DNA of 26,878 nt. Origin: Streptomyces sp. MUM 178J. Its GTDB lineage: Bacteria > Actinomycetota > Actinomycetes > Streptomycetales > Streptomycetaceae. The position numbers were made by a program, and so were the translations under genes. The notes under the pieces were generated by a model. It saw only the letters and a list, made by a program, of their open reading frames with translations, was not told the DNA's origin and did not search any database. The stretch covers positions 1 through 26,878 of the forward strand of contig NZ_JADWYQ010000061.1 of NCBI RefSeq assembly GCF_022414575.1. Direction: 5' to 3'. Below, piece by piece: positions 14,763 through 23,438 of the stretch (its first letter is position 1; each line of letters opens with the position of its first letter).

Positions 14763-17700
14763 ATGACACCACCCCAGTACCGTCAGGTGCCCGCCCAGGT
14801 CGACCTGCCCGCGCTCGAGCACGCCGTGCTCGACTTCTGGCACGAGGCCAAGATCTTCGCCAAGAGCCTGGAGCAGTCCGAGGGCCGCCCCGAGTGGGTG
14901 TTCTACGAGGGCCCGCCCACCGCCAACGGCATGCCCGGCGCGCACCACATCGAGGCACGCGTCTTCAAGGACGTCTTCCCCCGCTTCCGCACGATGCGCG
15001 GCTACCACGTCGCCCGCAAGGCGGGCTGGGACTGCCATGGCCTGCCGGTGGAGCTCGCCGTCGAGAAGGAGCTCGGCTTCTCCGGCAAGAAGGACATCGA
15101 GGCCTACGGCATCGCGGAGTTCAACGCCAAGTGCCGGGAGTCGGTGACCCGCCACACGGACGCGTTCGCCGAGCTGACGACGCGCATGGGGTACTGGACC
15201 GACCTCGACGACGCCTACCGCACGATGAACCCCTCGTACATCGAGTCCGTCTGGTGGTCCCTGAAGGAGATCTTCAACAAGGGCCTGTTGGTCCAGGACC
15301 ACCGCGTCGCGCCCTGGTGCCCGCGCTGCGGGACGGGGCTGTCGGACCACGAGCTGGCGCAGGGCTACGAGACGGTCGTCGACCCCTCTGTATACGTCCG
15401 TTTCCCGCTCACCTCCGGACCGCTGGCCGGCGAGGCGGCCCTCCTGGTGTGGACGACCACCCCGTGGACCCTGGTGTCCAACACGGCCGTGGCCGCCCAC
15501 CCCGATGTCACCTATGTCGTGGCGACGAACGGCGAGGAGAAGCTGGTCGTCGCCGAGCCGCTGCTGGAGAAGGCACTGGGCGAAGGGTGGGAAGCCACCG
15601 GCCAGAGCTTCCGGGGCGCGGAGATGGAGCGCTGGACGTACCAGCGCCCCTTCGCCCTCGTGGACTTCCCGAGCGCCGGCGAGGGAGGCGCCGAGCACGG
15701 CCCGGGGACGGCGCACTTCGTGGTGAACGCCGAATACGTCACCACCGAGGACGGCACGGGTCTGGTCCACCAGTCCCCCGCCTTCGGTGAGGAGGACCTC
15801 AAGGTGTGCCGTGCCTACGGCCTGCCCGTGGTGAACCCGGTCCGCCCCGACGGCACCTTCGAGGAGGACGTCCCGCTGGTCGGCGGCGTCTTCTTCAAGA
15901 AGGCGGACGAGGCGCTCACGGCGGACCTGGACGCCCGCGGCCTGCTGTTCCGGCACATCCCGTACGAGCACAGCTATCCGCACTGCTGGCGCTGCCACAC
16001 CGCACTGCTCTACTACGCCCAGCCGTCCTGGTACATCCGCACCACCGCGATCAAGGACCGGCTGCTGGAGGAGAACGAGCGCACCAACTGGTTCCCCGAG
16101 TCGGTCAAGCAGGGCCGCTTTGGCGACTGGCTGAACAACAACATCGACTGGGCGCTGTCCCGCAACCGCTACTGGGGCACGCCGCTGCCGATCTGGCACT
16201 GCGAGGACGGCCATCTGACCTGCGTGGGCTCCCGCGCGGAGCTGACGGAGCTGACCGGCCGGGACCAGTCCGGCCTTGACCCGCACCGCCCCTTCATCGA
16301 CGAGGTCACCTTCCCCTGCCCGCAGTGCCGGCAGACCGCGACCCGCGTCCCGGAGGTCATCGACGCCTGGTACGACTCGGGATCGATGCCGTTCGCGCAG
16401 TGGGGCTACCCCTACAAGAACAAGGACGTCTTCGAGAAGCGCTACCCGGCGCAGTTCATCTCGGAGGCCATCGACCAGACCCGCGGCTGGTTCTACACGC
16501 TGATGGCGGTCGGCACGCTCGTCTTCGACAAGTCGTCGTACGAGAACGTGGTCTGCCTGGGCCACATCCTCGCCGAGGACGGCCGCAAGATGTCCAAGCA
16601 CCTGGGTAACATCCTGCAGCCCATCCCGCTCATGGACCAGCACGGCGCGGACGCGGTGCGCTGGTTCATGGCCGCCGGCGGCTCGCCGTGGGCCGCGCGG
16701 CGCGTGGGCCACGGCACGATCCAGGAAGTCGTCCGCAAGACGCTCCTGACCTACTGGAACACGGTCGCCTTCCAGGCCCTGTACGCGCGCACATCCGGGT
16801 GGGCGCCGTCGGCGACGGACCCGGCCCCGGCCGAGCGCACGGTGCTCGACCGCTGGCTGCTCTCCGAGCTGCACGCGCTGACCGACCAGGTCACCCAGGC
16901 CATGGACGCCTACGACACCCAGCGCGCCGGCAAGCTGCTCTCCGCGTTCGTCGACGATCTGTCGAACTGGTACGTGCGCCGGTCGCGCCGCCGCTTCTGG
17001 CAGGGCGACGCCGCGGCGCTGCGGACCCTGCACGACGTGATCGAGACGGTGACCCGGCTGATGGCCCCGCTCGTGCCGTTCATCACCGAGCGGGTCTGGC
17101 AGGACCTCGTGGCGCCCGTGACGCCAGGCGCCCCGGAGTCGGTGCACCTCGCCGACTGGCCCGAGGCCGACCTCTCGGCCGTCGACCCGAGGCTCTCGCA
17201 GCAGATGGTCCTGGTGCGACGCCTGGTCGAGCTGGGCCGGGCCACGCGGGCCGAGTCCGGAGTCAAGACCCGTCAGCCGCTGTCGCGTGCGCTGGTCGCG
17301 GCGTCCGGCTTCGAATCCCTGTCCGACGGGCTGCGGGCGCAGATCACCGAGGAGCTGAACGTCACCTCCCTCGACTCGCTCTCCGCGGTCGGCGGGTCGC
17401 TGGTCGACACCACGGCCAAGGCCAACTTCCGGGCGCTGGGCAAGCGCTTCGGCAAGCGGGTGCAGGCGGTGGCCAAGGTGATCGCCGAGGCGGACGCGGC
17501 GGCGCTGTCCCTGGCGCTGCGCTCCGGAGAGGCCTCGGTCGAGGTCGACGGTGAGACGGTCGCCCTCTCCCCGGAGGAGGTCATCATCACCGAGACACCG
17601 CGCGAGGGCTGGTCCGTCGCCTCCGACTCCGGCGCCACGGTCGCCCTCGACCTGGAGATCACCCCGGAACTGCGGCGCGCGGGACTGGCGCGGGACGCGA

Positions 17701-17933
17701 TCCGGCTGATCCAGGAAGCCCGCAAGAACAGCGGCCTCGACGTCGCCGACCGGATCGTCCTGCGGTGGCGGTCGGCGGACGCGGAGGTGCGGGCGGCGCT
17801 GGCCGACCATGCGGAGCTGATCTCGGATGAGGTGCTCGCGACGGACTTCGCGGAGGGCGACGCCGACGATGCCTATGGCAGGCCTTTCACGGACGAGTCC
17901 CTGGCCCTGACCTTCCGCCTGCGCAAGGCGTAG
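14763..17933 (+). CDS. ileS: Isoleucyl-tRNA synthetase, IleRS2-like, with altered HIGH motif
   Basis: This 1056-aa class I synthetase charges tRNA-Ile. The Rossmann catalytic domain opens with WVFYEGPPTANG; at the HIGH position it reads GAHH (59-62, in MPGAHHIEAR), i.e. the first and third residues exchanged. WDCHGLPVE follows. The CP1 editing domain has LVWTTTPWTLVSN and HQSPAFGEEDLKV, for removing misactivated valine. The KMSKS loop is KMSKH (609-613). An anticodon-binding domain and a C-terminal extension without zinc knuckles complete it, like the eukaryote-like type found in actinobacteria. IleRS2 enzymes tolerate mupirocin, and the GxHH form has been reported as hyper-resistant. The start is fixed by GGAGGAG seven bases upstream, and expression by the T-box leader. 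A strong terminator follows. Confidence 0.97.
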   Translation: MTPPQYRQVPAQVDLPALEHAVLDFWHEAKIFAKSLEQSEGRPEWVFYEGPPTANGMPGAHHIEARVFKDVFPRFRTMRGYHVARKAGWDCHGLPVELAVEKELGFSGKKDIEAYGIAEFNAKCRESVTRHTDAFAELTTRMGYWTDLDDAYRTMNPSYIESVWWSLKEIFNKGLLVQDHRVAPWCPRCGTGLSDHELAQGYETVVDPSVYVRFPLTSGPLAGEAALLVWTTTPWTLVSNTAVAAHPDVTYVVATNGEEKLVVAEPLLEKALGEGWEATGQSFRGAEMERWTYQRPFALVDFPSAGEGGAEHGPGTAHFVVNAEYVTTEDGTGLVHQSPAFGEEDLKVCRAYGLPVVNPVRPDGTFEEDVPLVGGVFFKKADEALTADLDARGLLFRHIPYEHSYPHCWRCHTALLYYAQPSWYIRTTAIKDRLLEENERTNWFPESVKQGRFGDWLNNNIDWALSRNRYWGTPLPIWHCEDGHLTCVGSRAELTELTGRDQSGLDPHRPFIDEVTFPCPQCRQTATRVPEVIDAWYDSGSMPFAQWGYPYKNKDVFEKRYPAQFISEAIDQTRGWFYTLMAVGTLVFDKSSYENVVCLGHILAEDGRKMSKHLGNILQPIPLMDQHGADAVRWFMAAGGSPWAARRVGHGTIQEVVRKTLLTYWNTVAFQALYARTSGWAPSATDPAPAERTVLDRWLLSELHALTDQVTQAMDAYDTQRAGKLLSAFVDDLSNWYVRRSRRRFWQGDAAALRTLHDVIETVTRLMAPLVPFITERVWQDLVAPVTPGAPESVHLADWPEADLSAVDPRLSQQMVLVRRLVELGRATRAESGVKTRQPLSRALVAASGFESLSDGLRAQITEELNVTSLDSLSAVGGSLVDTTAKANFRALGKRFGKRVQAVAKVIAEADAAALSLALRSGEASVEVDGETVALSPEEVIITETPREGWSVASDSGATVALDLEITPELRRAGLARDAIRLIQEARKNSGLDVADRIVLRWRSADAEVRAALADHAELISDEVLATDFAEGDADDAYGRPFTDESLALTFRLRKA

Positions 17934-17960
17934 GCGCCCCGCGCCCCGCGGCTCCGGCAT

Positions 17961-17985
17961 GCCCGGCCACCCGAGGTGGCCGGGC
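17961..17985 (+). terminator. Terminator of ileS
   Basis: A perfect 11-bp stem (17961-17971 GCCCGGCCACC with 17975-17985) and a CGA loop, followed by CTGTCGCTTTT, lies 28 bp beyond the ileS stop. It is a good intrinsic terminator for plus-strand transcription. Confidence 0.88.
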
Positions 17986-18080
17986 CTGTCGCTTTTCCCC
18001 TGGCCGCTGGGGCAGGCCCCAGACCCCGGTACGGCCTCCGGCCGTGTCCTCAGGTAGCTGGGGGAGATCGAGGCGCGGGG

Positions 18081-18099
18081 CCCGGGGTTGAGCCCCGGG
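18081..18099. terminator. Additional GC hairpin between ileS and divIVA
   Basis: CCCGGGG (18081-18087) and CCCCGGG (18093-18099) enclose a TTGAG loop. It lacks a T tract on either side; it may back up termination between the two converging genes or be one of the GC-rich repeats frequent in Streptomyces spacers. Confidence 0.45.
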
Positions 18100-18128
18100 T
18101 TCGGGAAAGGCGGGGAGGGGGCAGAACA

Positions 18129-18168
18129 AGGCCCGGGCCCGGTACGCATGCGTACCGGGCCCGGGCCT
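18129..18168 (-). terminator. 40-bp perfect palindrome, probable divIVA terminator
   Basis: Bases 18129-18148 are the exact reverse complement of 18149-18168, with no interruption at the centre. As RNA it would form a very stable hairpin with a short GCAT loop. It lies 46 bp beyond the divIVA stop, and on the minus strand it is followed by TTGTTCTGC, so termination of divIVA is the simplest reading. Confidence 0.8.
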
Positions 18169-18214
18169 CTGATGCCTGCCGACGGCTACGCGCTCAGCGC
18201 GCGTGCACCCGCCC

Positions 18215-19318
18215 TCAGCTGTCGTCCTCGTCGATGAGGAAGCCCCGCATCGGCGACGGCGCCTGCTGCATCGGCTGCGGCGCCTGCGGCCGCACCGGCG
18301 CCATCGGCTGGGTCATCGCCGGGGACATCTGCTGCTGACCGCCGTACGACGGGCCGTTGGAGGAGCCGCCGCCGTGGCCGCCCATCGAGGGGCCGGAGCC
18401 CATGGGCTGGTTGCCGCCGTACGAGGGGGCGCCGGCGCCGGCCGGGGCCATCGACGGGGACGCCGGAAGTGACGCCGCCGCCGGGGTTCGCGGCGGGGCC
18501 AGCGAGTCGTCCGCCTGGGTCTCCAGCTGACGCAGCTGGCTCTCCAGGTAGGACTTCAGACGGGTGCGGTACTCACGCTCGAACCCGCGAAGGTCCTCGA
18601 CCTTCCGCTCCAGCGTGGCGCGCGCCGACTCAAGGGAGCCCATGGCGACACGGTGCTTCTCCTGCGCGTCCCGCTCCAGCGCGTCCGCCTTGGCACGGGC
18701 GTCGCGCTCCAGGCCCTCGGCGCGGCTGCGCGCCTCGCCGACGATCTTGTTGGCCTCGGAGCGGGCCTCCGCGATCGCCTGGTCCGCGGTCTGCTGGGCG
18801 AGCGAGAGCACACGGGCGGCGCTGTCGCCGCCGGGACCCTGGCCCGGCTGCGGCATCTGCGGGCCGTGACCGCCCATGGGGCCGCCCATCGGTCCGCCCA
18901 TGGGGCCGCCCTGCATGGGACCGGGACCGTGCGGGCCCTGCGGGCCCTGGGGACCCTGCGGTCCGCCGTGGCTGGGACCGGCCGGCAGCTGCGGAGCCCC
19001 ACCGGGCAGCTGGGGCGGGCCCATCTGCGGCGGCTGCTGCTGGACCGGTGGTCCGGATATGGCGGCGGGCACCGGACCGCCGCCCTGGCGGTCCTGCGGC
19101 GGCTCCTGCTGTTTGCGCATCCCCTGCTGCTGGTTCTGCGCGGCGGCGCGCGTCGCAGCGGCCAGCTTGGCGCGCAGATCCTCGTTCTCGCGGAGCAGGC
19201 GGGTCAGTTCGGCCTCGACCTCGTCGAGGAACGCATCGACCTCGTCCTCGTCATAGCCTTCTCGGAGACGGACGGTAGTGAACTGCTTGTTCCGCACGTC
19301 CTCGGGGGTCAGCGGCAT
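18215..19318 (-). CDS. divIVA: Polar growth determinant DivIVA
   Basis: The 367-aa coiled-coil protein marks hyphal tips and directs apical wall growth in Streptomyces, where it is essential. The conserved N-terminal membrane-targeting domain is [20 protein letters not shown] and [15 protein letters not shown] with a first coiled coil (to about residue 60). A long linker (about 62-165) is rich in Pro, Gln and Gly with GPQ and MGGP repeats. A second coiled coil (about 168-275, [19 protein letters not shown] onward) is followed by a Gly/Met/Pro-rich region and the acidic end GFLIDEDDS. Long linkers are typical of Streptomyces DivIVA and absent from Bacillus. ATG 19318 has GAAGAAGAG just upstream. 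It follows ylmG by 58 bp. Confidence 0.97.
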   Translation of the reverse strand: MPLTPEDVRNKQFTTVRLREGYDEDEVDAFLDEVEAELTRLLRENEDLRAKLAAATRAAAQNQQQGMRKQQEPPQDRQGGGPVPAAISGPPVQQQPPQMGPPQLPGGAPQLPAGPSHGGPQGPQGPQGPHGPGPMQGGPMGGPMGGPMGGHGPQMPQPGQGPGGDSAARVLSLAQQTADQAIAEARSEANKIVGEARSRAEGLERDARAKADALERDAQEKHRVAMGSLESARATLERKVEDLRGFEREYRTRLKSYLESQLRQLETQADDSLAPPRTPAAASLPASPSMAPAGAGAPSYGGNQPMGSGPSMGGHGGGSSNGPSYGGQQQMSPAMTQPMAPVRPQAPQPMQQAPSPMRGFLIDEDDS

Positions 19319-19376
19319 CTCTTCTTCACCTCTACGTAGTCGTCGGCAGTCGGCAAGACCGTATCGCTCACAACCA

Positions 19377-19664
19377 TCACCCCACGTTGCCCACGATGGA
19401 GATGAGGATGTAGACGATGATCATCAGAACGAAGAAGGACAGGTCGAGTGCCACGCCCCCGAGACGCAGCGGCGGGATGAACCGCCGCAGAAGCTTGAGC
19501 GGTGGATCGGTGACAGTGTAGGTGGCCTCCAAGAGGACCACCATCGCCTTGCCGGGTTGCCATGAACGTGCGAACTGGAAGACATAGTCCATGACCAGCC
19601 GGAAAATCAGCACGACCAGGAAGCACACCAGCGCGATGTAGACCACATCCAGTGCCACGCCCAT
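19377..19664 (-). CDS. ylmG: YggT/YlmG family membrane protein
   Basis: This 95-aa membrane protein is started at ATG 19664, with GGGAGAGGGAAG upstream; the frame continues to 19793, but the extra codons overlap sepF and are Arg/Thr-rich. Two transmembrane helices (about 3-25 and 68-92) flank a loop with [14 protein letters not shown] and LGGVALD, the YggT signature. In Gram-positive bacteria ylmG lies between sepF and divIVA, as here. The biochemical role is unclear; a link to division or envelope assembly is inferred from this conserved position. It begins 70 bp after the sepF stop. Confidence 0.92.
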   Translation of the reverse strand: MGVALDVVYIALVCFLVVLIFRLVMDYVFQFARSWQPGKAMVVLLEATYTVTDPPLKLLRRFIPPLRLGGVALDLSFFVLMIIVYILISIVGNVG

Positions 19665-19734
19665 CCCGCGCTTCCCTCTCCCCTGGCTCTGTCGATTCCG
19701 GCCGGTCGGCCGGGTCGTTCCCGGTGTCTTGTTC

Positions 19735-20340
19735 TCAGCTCTGGTTGAAGAATCCGCCCTCTGCGATGCGGGCCTTGTCCTCCGCCGTGACATCGACGTT
19801 AGCAGGAGACAACAGGAACACCTTCTGCGTCACCCGCTCAATGCTGCCATGCAGGCCGAACACCAGACCGGCCGCAAAGTCGACAAGTCGCTTTGCGTCC
19901 GTGTCGTCCATCTCCGTGAGGTTCATGATCACCGGAGTGCCCTCACGGAAGTGTTCCCCGATGGTACGGGCCTCGTTATAGGTCCGGGGGTGCAATGTGG
20001 TGATGCGGTAGGCCTCCCGCTCGGACACGACCTTGGGCATGATCACCGGCGCGTTCTTCTCCAGGCTCGGACGTTCAGGTGTGATAGATGCCACTGGGGC
20101 GATTCGCGCCGCATGCCCGCTCTCCACCGGAAGCGGCACCGGGTCGCGCGGTGCGGGCGGCTGCACCGCACGCACCGGCTCCTCGCGCTCCACCTGGTGC
20201 GGGGGCTGGCGCCTGCGGTGGTCCCGCTCCGGCTCCGGCTCGGGTTCGAAGTCGTCGTCGGGGTCAAAGCCCCGGCCGTCGTACCCATCGTCCTCCACGA
20301 GGCCGAGGTAGACCGCCATCTTGCGCATCGCGCCGGCCAT
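19735..20340 (-). CDS. sepF: Cell division protein SepF
   Basis: This 201-aa protein tethers and bundles FtsZ at the membrane, which matters in actinobacteria because they lack FtsA. The N-terminal amphipathic helix [18 protein letters not shown] binds membrane. An acidic and then Pro/Arg-rich linker (about 19-95) leads to the C-terminal SepF domain (about 100-201): [53 protein letters not shown] and [10 protein letters not shown], all hallmarks. ATG 20340 has GGAGGA nine bases upstream. The 141-bp gap to yggS could contain a separate promoter; TATGGT on the minus strand near 20445 is a possible -10, without a convincing -35. Confidence 0.96.
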   Translation of the reverse strand: MAGAMRKMAVYLGLVEDDGYDGRGFDPDDDFEPEPEPERDHRRRQPPHQVEREEPVRAVQPPAPRDPVPLPVESGHAARIAPVASITPERPSLEKNAPVIMPKVVSEREAYRITTLHPRTYNEARTIGEHFREGTPVIMNLTEMDDTDAKRLVDFAAGLVFGLHGSIERVTQKVFLLSPANVDVTAEDKARIAEGGFFNQS

Positions 20341-20481
20341 TCTCTGAGTCCTCCGCTCTGTGGTGGATCGCCCTTGTCACAGACATCGCAGCGTCGCCAA
20401 GTGCCCGCGATCCACTCGGCCCGTCCCACTTTCAGCGGGAATGACCATATTTTCTGCTGTGGTCCGACTTGCTTCGCGACG

Positions 20482-21201
20482 TTACCCGAGCCGGGGGCGG
20501 ACTCCGAGTACCGCAGTGCCGATGCGCACATGTGTCGCTCCGGCGGCCACGGCGTCCTCGAGGTCCGCACTCATCCCTGCTGACACCATGTTTGCAGCAG
20601 GATGGCCCGAGCGCAGGCGGGATGAGAATTCCATCAGCGCCTCGAACGCGGCCCGTTGTCTTCCGGCGTAGGGTCCGGCGAGCGGGGCGACCGTCATCAG
20701 TCCGTCGAGCCGCAGTGCGGGCGCGTCCGCCACGGCCGCCGCCAACTGCTCGATGCCGTCCGGCGCCACACCCCCTCTGGCGCCCCGGTGGCCGGACTCG
20801 GCGTCCAGCGCCACCTGGATGAGGCAGCCCAGCTCACGCCCGGTGCGCACGGCCGCCGCGGAGAGCGAGTTCACCAGCTTCAACCGATCGACCGACTGCA
20901 CCACATCGGCATAACCCGCCACAGAGCGCACCTTATTGGTCTGCAACTGTCCGACGAAGTGCCAGGTGAGGTCCAGATCCGAACAGGCGGCGGCCTTCGG
21001 CGCCGCGTCCTGGTCGCGGTTCTCCGCCACATGCCGCACCCCGAGCTCGTGGAGCAGCCGGACGTCGTCGGCGGGGTAGGTCTTGGTGACCACGATGAGG
21101 GTCACTTCCTCCCGCTTCCGGCCGGCGGCCGCGCACGCGGTGGCGATACGTTCCTCCACCGCGGTCAGATTCCGGGCCAGCTCGGTCTTGCGGTCCGTCA
21201 T
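20482..21201 (-). CDS. yggS: PLP-binding protein, YggS/PROSC family
   Basis: The 239-aa protein is a PLP-binding TIM-barrel of the YggS (YlmE) family, which maintains pyridoxal phosphate balance and has no established catalytic activity. The PLP lysine is K40 in LIVVTKTYP. Other family motifs are WHFVGQLQTNKVR, VQSVDRLKLV, LDGLMTVAPL, SAGMSADLEDAV and the phosphate-binding end THVRIGTAVLG. The usual ENRVQE-type motif reads ENRDQDA. The start overlaps the pgeF stop as ATGA, so it is coupled to pgeF and ftsZ. yggS next to sepF is a widespread arrangement. Confidence 0.95.
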   Translation of the reverse strand: MTDRKTELARNLTAVEERIATACAAAGRKREEVTLIVVTKTYPADDVRLLHELGVRHVAENRDQDAAPKAAACSDLDLTWHFVGQLQTNKVRSVAGYADVVQSVDRLKLVNSLSAAAVRTGRELGCLIQVALDAESGHRGARGGVAPDGIEQLAAAVADAPALRLDGLMTVAPLAGPYAGRQRAAFEALMEFSSRLRSGHPAANMVSAGMSADLEDAVAAGATHVRIGTAVLGVRPRLG

Positions 21202-21938
21202 GCCTCATCCAGCCAGACGTATCCGGCGAGCCGCCCGGTCGTGCGGTCGCGTCGGTAGGAGTAGTGGTCCCAGGACTCCAGGGTGCAGATCCCCGAGCGG
21301 TGACGCCGCCGCACGCCCAGCGCTTCGAGCTGGGCGTGCACACCGGCGGTGACGTCGACGGCCGGAGTGCCCCAGCTCGTCTCGGACCAGGCGGCCGGCT
21401 CAACCGCGGCCACGTCCGCCCGCATCTGTTCGGGAACTTCGTAGCAGCGTCCGCAGACGGCCGGTCCGGTGCGGGCGATGATGCGGCCGGGCTCCGCGCC
21501 CAGCGATCTCATCGCCTCGACCGCGGCGGGCACCACGCCCTTGGCCATTCCGGGCCGGCCGGCGTGGGCCGCCGCCGCCACCCCTGCGACCGGGTCGGCC
21601 AGCAGTACGGGGGTGCAGTCGGCGGTGAGCACGGCGAGCGCGAGCCCTCGGCGGGCAGTGACCACGGCGTCGACCGGTGTGGCCGGCCCGGCCGGCCAGG
21701 GTCCCGCGACGACGGCGACGTCCTTGCCGTGCACCTGGTTCATCCAGACGACCGCGTCCGGGTCAAGGCCGAGCGCCTTGGCCGCCAGCTCGCGGTTGGC
21801 ACGCACGGCTCCGGGGTCGTCGCCCACCGCTCCGCCGAGGTTGAGCTCCTCGTACGGAGCGGCGCTCACCCCGCCCCACCTGTCGGTGAAGGCGAAGTGC
21901 GCGCCGCTCTCGTGTATCGCGTCGGGCCGCACGGTCAC
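21198..21938 (-). CDS. pgeF: Peptidoglycan editing factor / polyphenol oxidase-fold protein (YlmD)
   Basis: This 246-aa protein is of the DUF152/YfiH (laccase-domain) family. In E. coli, PgeF removes mis-incorporated L-Ser from muropeptide precursors; related proteins act on purine nucleosides with a His-Cys-His zinc site. Here the expected ligands are H70 (NQVHGKDV), C108 (TADCTPV) and H125 (AAHAGRPG), and [11 protein letters not shown] is the later conserved motif. The common HAGWRG is HAGRPG here. It starts with GTG 21938 overlapping the ftsZ stop (GTGA) and ends overlapping yggS (ATGA), so it is translated from the ftsZ message. Its place in the division cluster fits a cell-wall quality-control role. 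Confidence 0.93.
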   Translation of the reverse strand: MTVRPDAIHESGAHFAFTDRWGGVSAAPYEELNLGGAVGDDPGAVRANRELAAKALGLDPDAVVWMNQVHGKDVAVVAGPWPAGPATPVDAVVTARRGLALAVLTADCTPVLLADPVAGVAAAAHAGRPGMAKGVVPAAVEAMRSLGAEPGRIIARTGPAVCGRCYEVPEQMRADVAAVEPAAWSETSWGTPAVDVTAGVHAQLEALGVRRRHRSGICTLESWDHYSYRRDRTTGRLAGYVWLDEA

Positions 21939-23161
21939 TTCAGGAAGTCCGGGACATCCAGCTCCTCCGCCGGGCTGTCCTGGTACGGACGGGCCGGCGG
22001 GACCTGCGGGGAGGAGGCCGAGGCGGAGAGGTCGTTCGCCGCCGGGGCGGGCTCGGCCGGGGCGGCGGCGGGCGGCTCCTCGCGCAGCGGCACCGCGCCC
22101 AGGCCGCCGGAGGTGCGCGGCGGCTCGGCGGGGGTCCGCGCCGGGGCGGGCGCCGGCTGCTCCTCCCGCTTGCTGGAGGAGGAGCCGATCACGTTCTCCC
22201 GGCGGGCCGGGGGCTGGCCGCCGTCGAAGCCTGCGGCGATCACGGTGACCCGCACCTCGTCGCCCAGCGCGTCGTCGATGACCGCGCCGAAGATGATGTT
22301 GGCTTCGGGGTGGGCCGCCTCGCTCACCAGCTGGGCCGCTTCGTTGATCTCGAAGAGTCCGAGGTCGGAGCCGCCGGAGATGGACAGCAGCACGCCGCGC
22401 GCGCCGTCGATGGACGCCTCCAGCAGCGGCGAGGAGATCGCCATCTCGGCCGCGGCCACGGCGCGGTCGTCGCCGCGTGCCGAGCCGATGCCCATGAGCG
22501 CCGAACCCGCCTCGGACATGACCGACTTGACGTCGGCGAAGTCCAGGTTGATCAGGCCGGGCGTGGTGATGAGGTCGGTGATTCCCTGGACGCCGGAGAG
22601 GAGCACCTGGTCGGCGGACTTGAACGCGTCCAGCACGCTGACCTGGCGGTCCGAGATCGACAGCAGTCGGTCGTTCGGGATGACGATGAGGGTGTCGACC
22701 TCTTCGCGGAGGGCCGCGATGCCGTCCTCGGCCTGGTTGGCGCGGCGGCGGCCCTCGAAGGTGAAGGGGCGGGTGACCACGCCGATGGTCAGCGCGCCCA
22801 GCGAGCGCGCGATGTTGGCCACGACCGGCGCGCCGCCGGTGCCGGTGCCGCCGCCCTCTCCCGCGGTGACGAAGACCATGTCGGCCCCCTTGAGGACCTC
22901 CTCGATCTCCTCTCGGTGGTCCTCTGCCGCCTTCCGGCCGACGTCCGGGTTGGCCCCGGCCCCCAGGCCGCGGGTGAGTTCGCGGCCGACGTCGAGCTTG
23001 ACGTCGGCGTCGCTCATCAACAGGGCTTGTGCGTCTGTGTTGATCGCGATGAACTCGACGCCCTTGAGACCGACCTCGATCATTCGGTTGATGGCATTGA
23101 CACCACCGCCGCCGACACCGATGACCTTGATGACTGCGAGGTAGTTCTGCGGTGCTGCCAC
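21935..23161 (-). CDS. ftsZ: Cell division GTPase FtsZ
   Basis: The 408-aa tubulin homologue polymerises into the Z-ring; in Streptomyces it is needed for sporulation septa and cross-walls rather than growth. The GTP-binding domain has [17 protein letters not shown] (11-27) and the tubulin signature [10 protein letters not shown] (101-110). The T7 catalytic loop is [11 protein letters not shown] (205-215). The C-terminal domain ends near residue 315, then comes a proline-, alanine- and glutamate-rich linker and the conserved tail DVPDFLK, which binds SepF. GTG 23161 has GAGAGG upstream. The 277-bp gap to ftsQ holds candidate promoters. The gene overlaps pgeF by four bases. Confidence 0.98.
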   Translation of the reverse strand: MAAPQNYLAVIKVIGVGGGGVNAINRMIEVGLKGVEFIAINTDAQALLMSDADVKLDVGRELTRGLGAGANPDVGRKAAEDHREEIEEVLKGADMVFVTAGEGGGTGTGGAPVVANIARSLGALTIGVVTRPFTFEGRRRANQAEDGIAALREEVDTLIVIPNDRLLSISDRQVSVLDAFKSADQVLLSGVQGITDLITTPGLINLDFADVKSVMSEAGSALMGIGSARGDDRAVAAAEMAISSPLLEASIDGARGVLLSISGGSDLGLFEINEAAQLVSEAAHPEANIIFGAVIDDALGDEVRVTVIAAGFDGGQPPARRENVIGSSSSKREEQPAPAPARTPAEPPRTSGGLGAVPLREEPPAAAPAEPAPAANDLSASASSPQVPPARPYQDSPAEELDVPDFLK

Positions 23162-23318
23162 GTCGAAGGCCTCTCGCCTCGAGTTACGTGTCGCCGCTTC
23201 GCGGTTGCCCGCGCCGCGACGACGGATGCCGATGGGGCGGTCCGAATTGCCGACCCAAACCCTAACGTTGAACTTCAGGGTTACCAGTGTGTCCGTTCGC
23301 TGGACTCTTCCGAACAGG

Positions 23319-23348
23319 ACACTAAGTCGACAAGTGGCGCACGTTCAA
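23319..23348 (-). promoter_or_regulatory. Candidate ftsZ promoter with GACAC motifs
   Basis: On the minus strand TTGAAC (23343-23348) and TAGTGT (23319-23324) are 18 bp apart and resemble -35 and -10 hexamers. A GACAC motif overlaps the -10 on the plus strand (23318-23322), and another lies on the minus strand at 23289-23293. GACAC is the core of WhiA binding sites, and ftsZ is a known WhiA target in Streptomyces. Start-site mapping is not available from sequence. Confidence 0.5.
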
Positions 23349-23379
23349 CGAACACGCCGAACCTCCCGTTTTTCTTTTC

Positions 23380-23410
23380 ACCCTATGTGATCAGCGCTTG
23401 CGCTGACCAA
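23380..23410 (-). promoter_or_regulatory. Second candidate ftsZ promoter
   Basis: On the minus strand TTGGTC (23405-23410) and TAGGGT (23380-23385) are 19 bp apart, slightly longer than ideal. The spacer is almost filled by the inverted repeat at 23391-23406, so a repressor or activator could act here. ftsZ of S. coelicolor has several promoters, which makes a second one plausible. Confidence 0.35.
23391..23406. promoter_or_regulatory. Inverted repeat upstream of ftsZ
   Basis: TCAGCGC-TT-GCGCTGA, seven-base perfect arms, lies in the ftsQ-ftsZ gap between possible promoter hexamers. It may be an operator or a short RNA hairpin. Confidence 0.5.
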
Positions 23411-23415
23411 CCAGG

Positions 23416-23429
23416 GTGCTGGCCAGCAC
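23416..23429. promoter_or_regulatory. 14-bp perfect palindrome downstream of ftsQ
   Basis: GTGCTGGCCAGCAC is a perfect palindrome ten bases after the ftsQ stop codon and nine bases from the neighbouring inverted repeat. It could be an operator or a weak ftsQ hairpin; there is no T tract at once downstream on the minus strand. Confidence 0.45.
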
Positions 23430-23438
23430 GTATGTGCG

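Noticed and set aside
14391..18149. Minus-strand open frame of 1252 codons opposite ileS
   Set aside because: It is an artefact of GC-rich third positions in ileS on the other strand; composition is His/Arg/Val/Leu-rich without domains.
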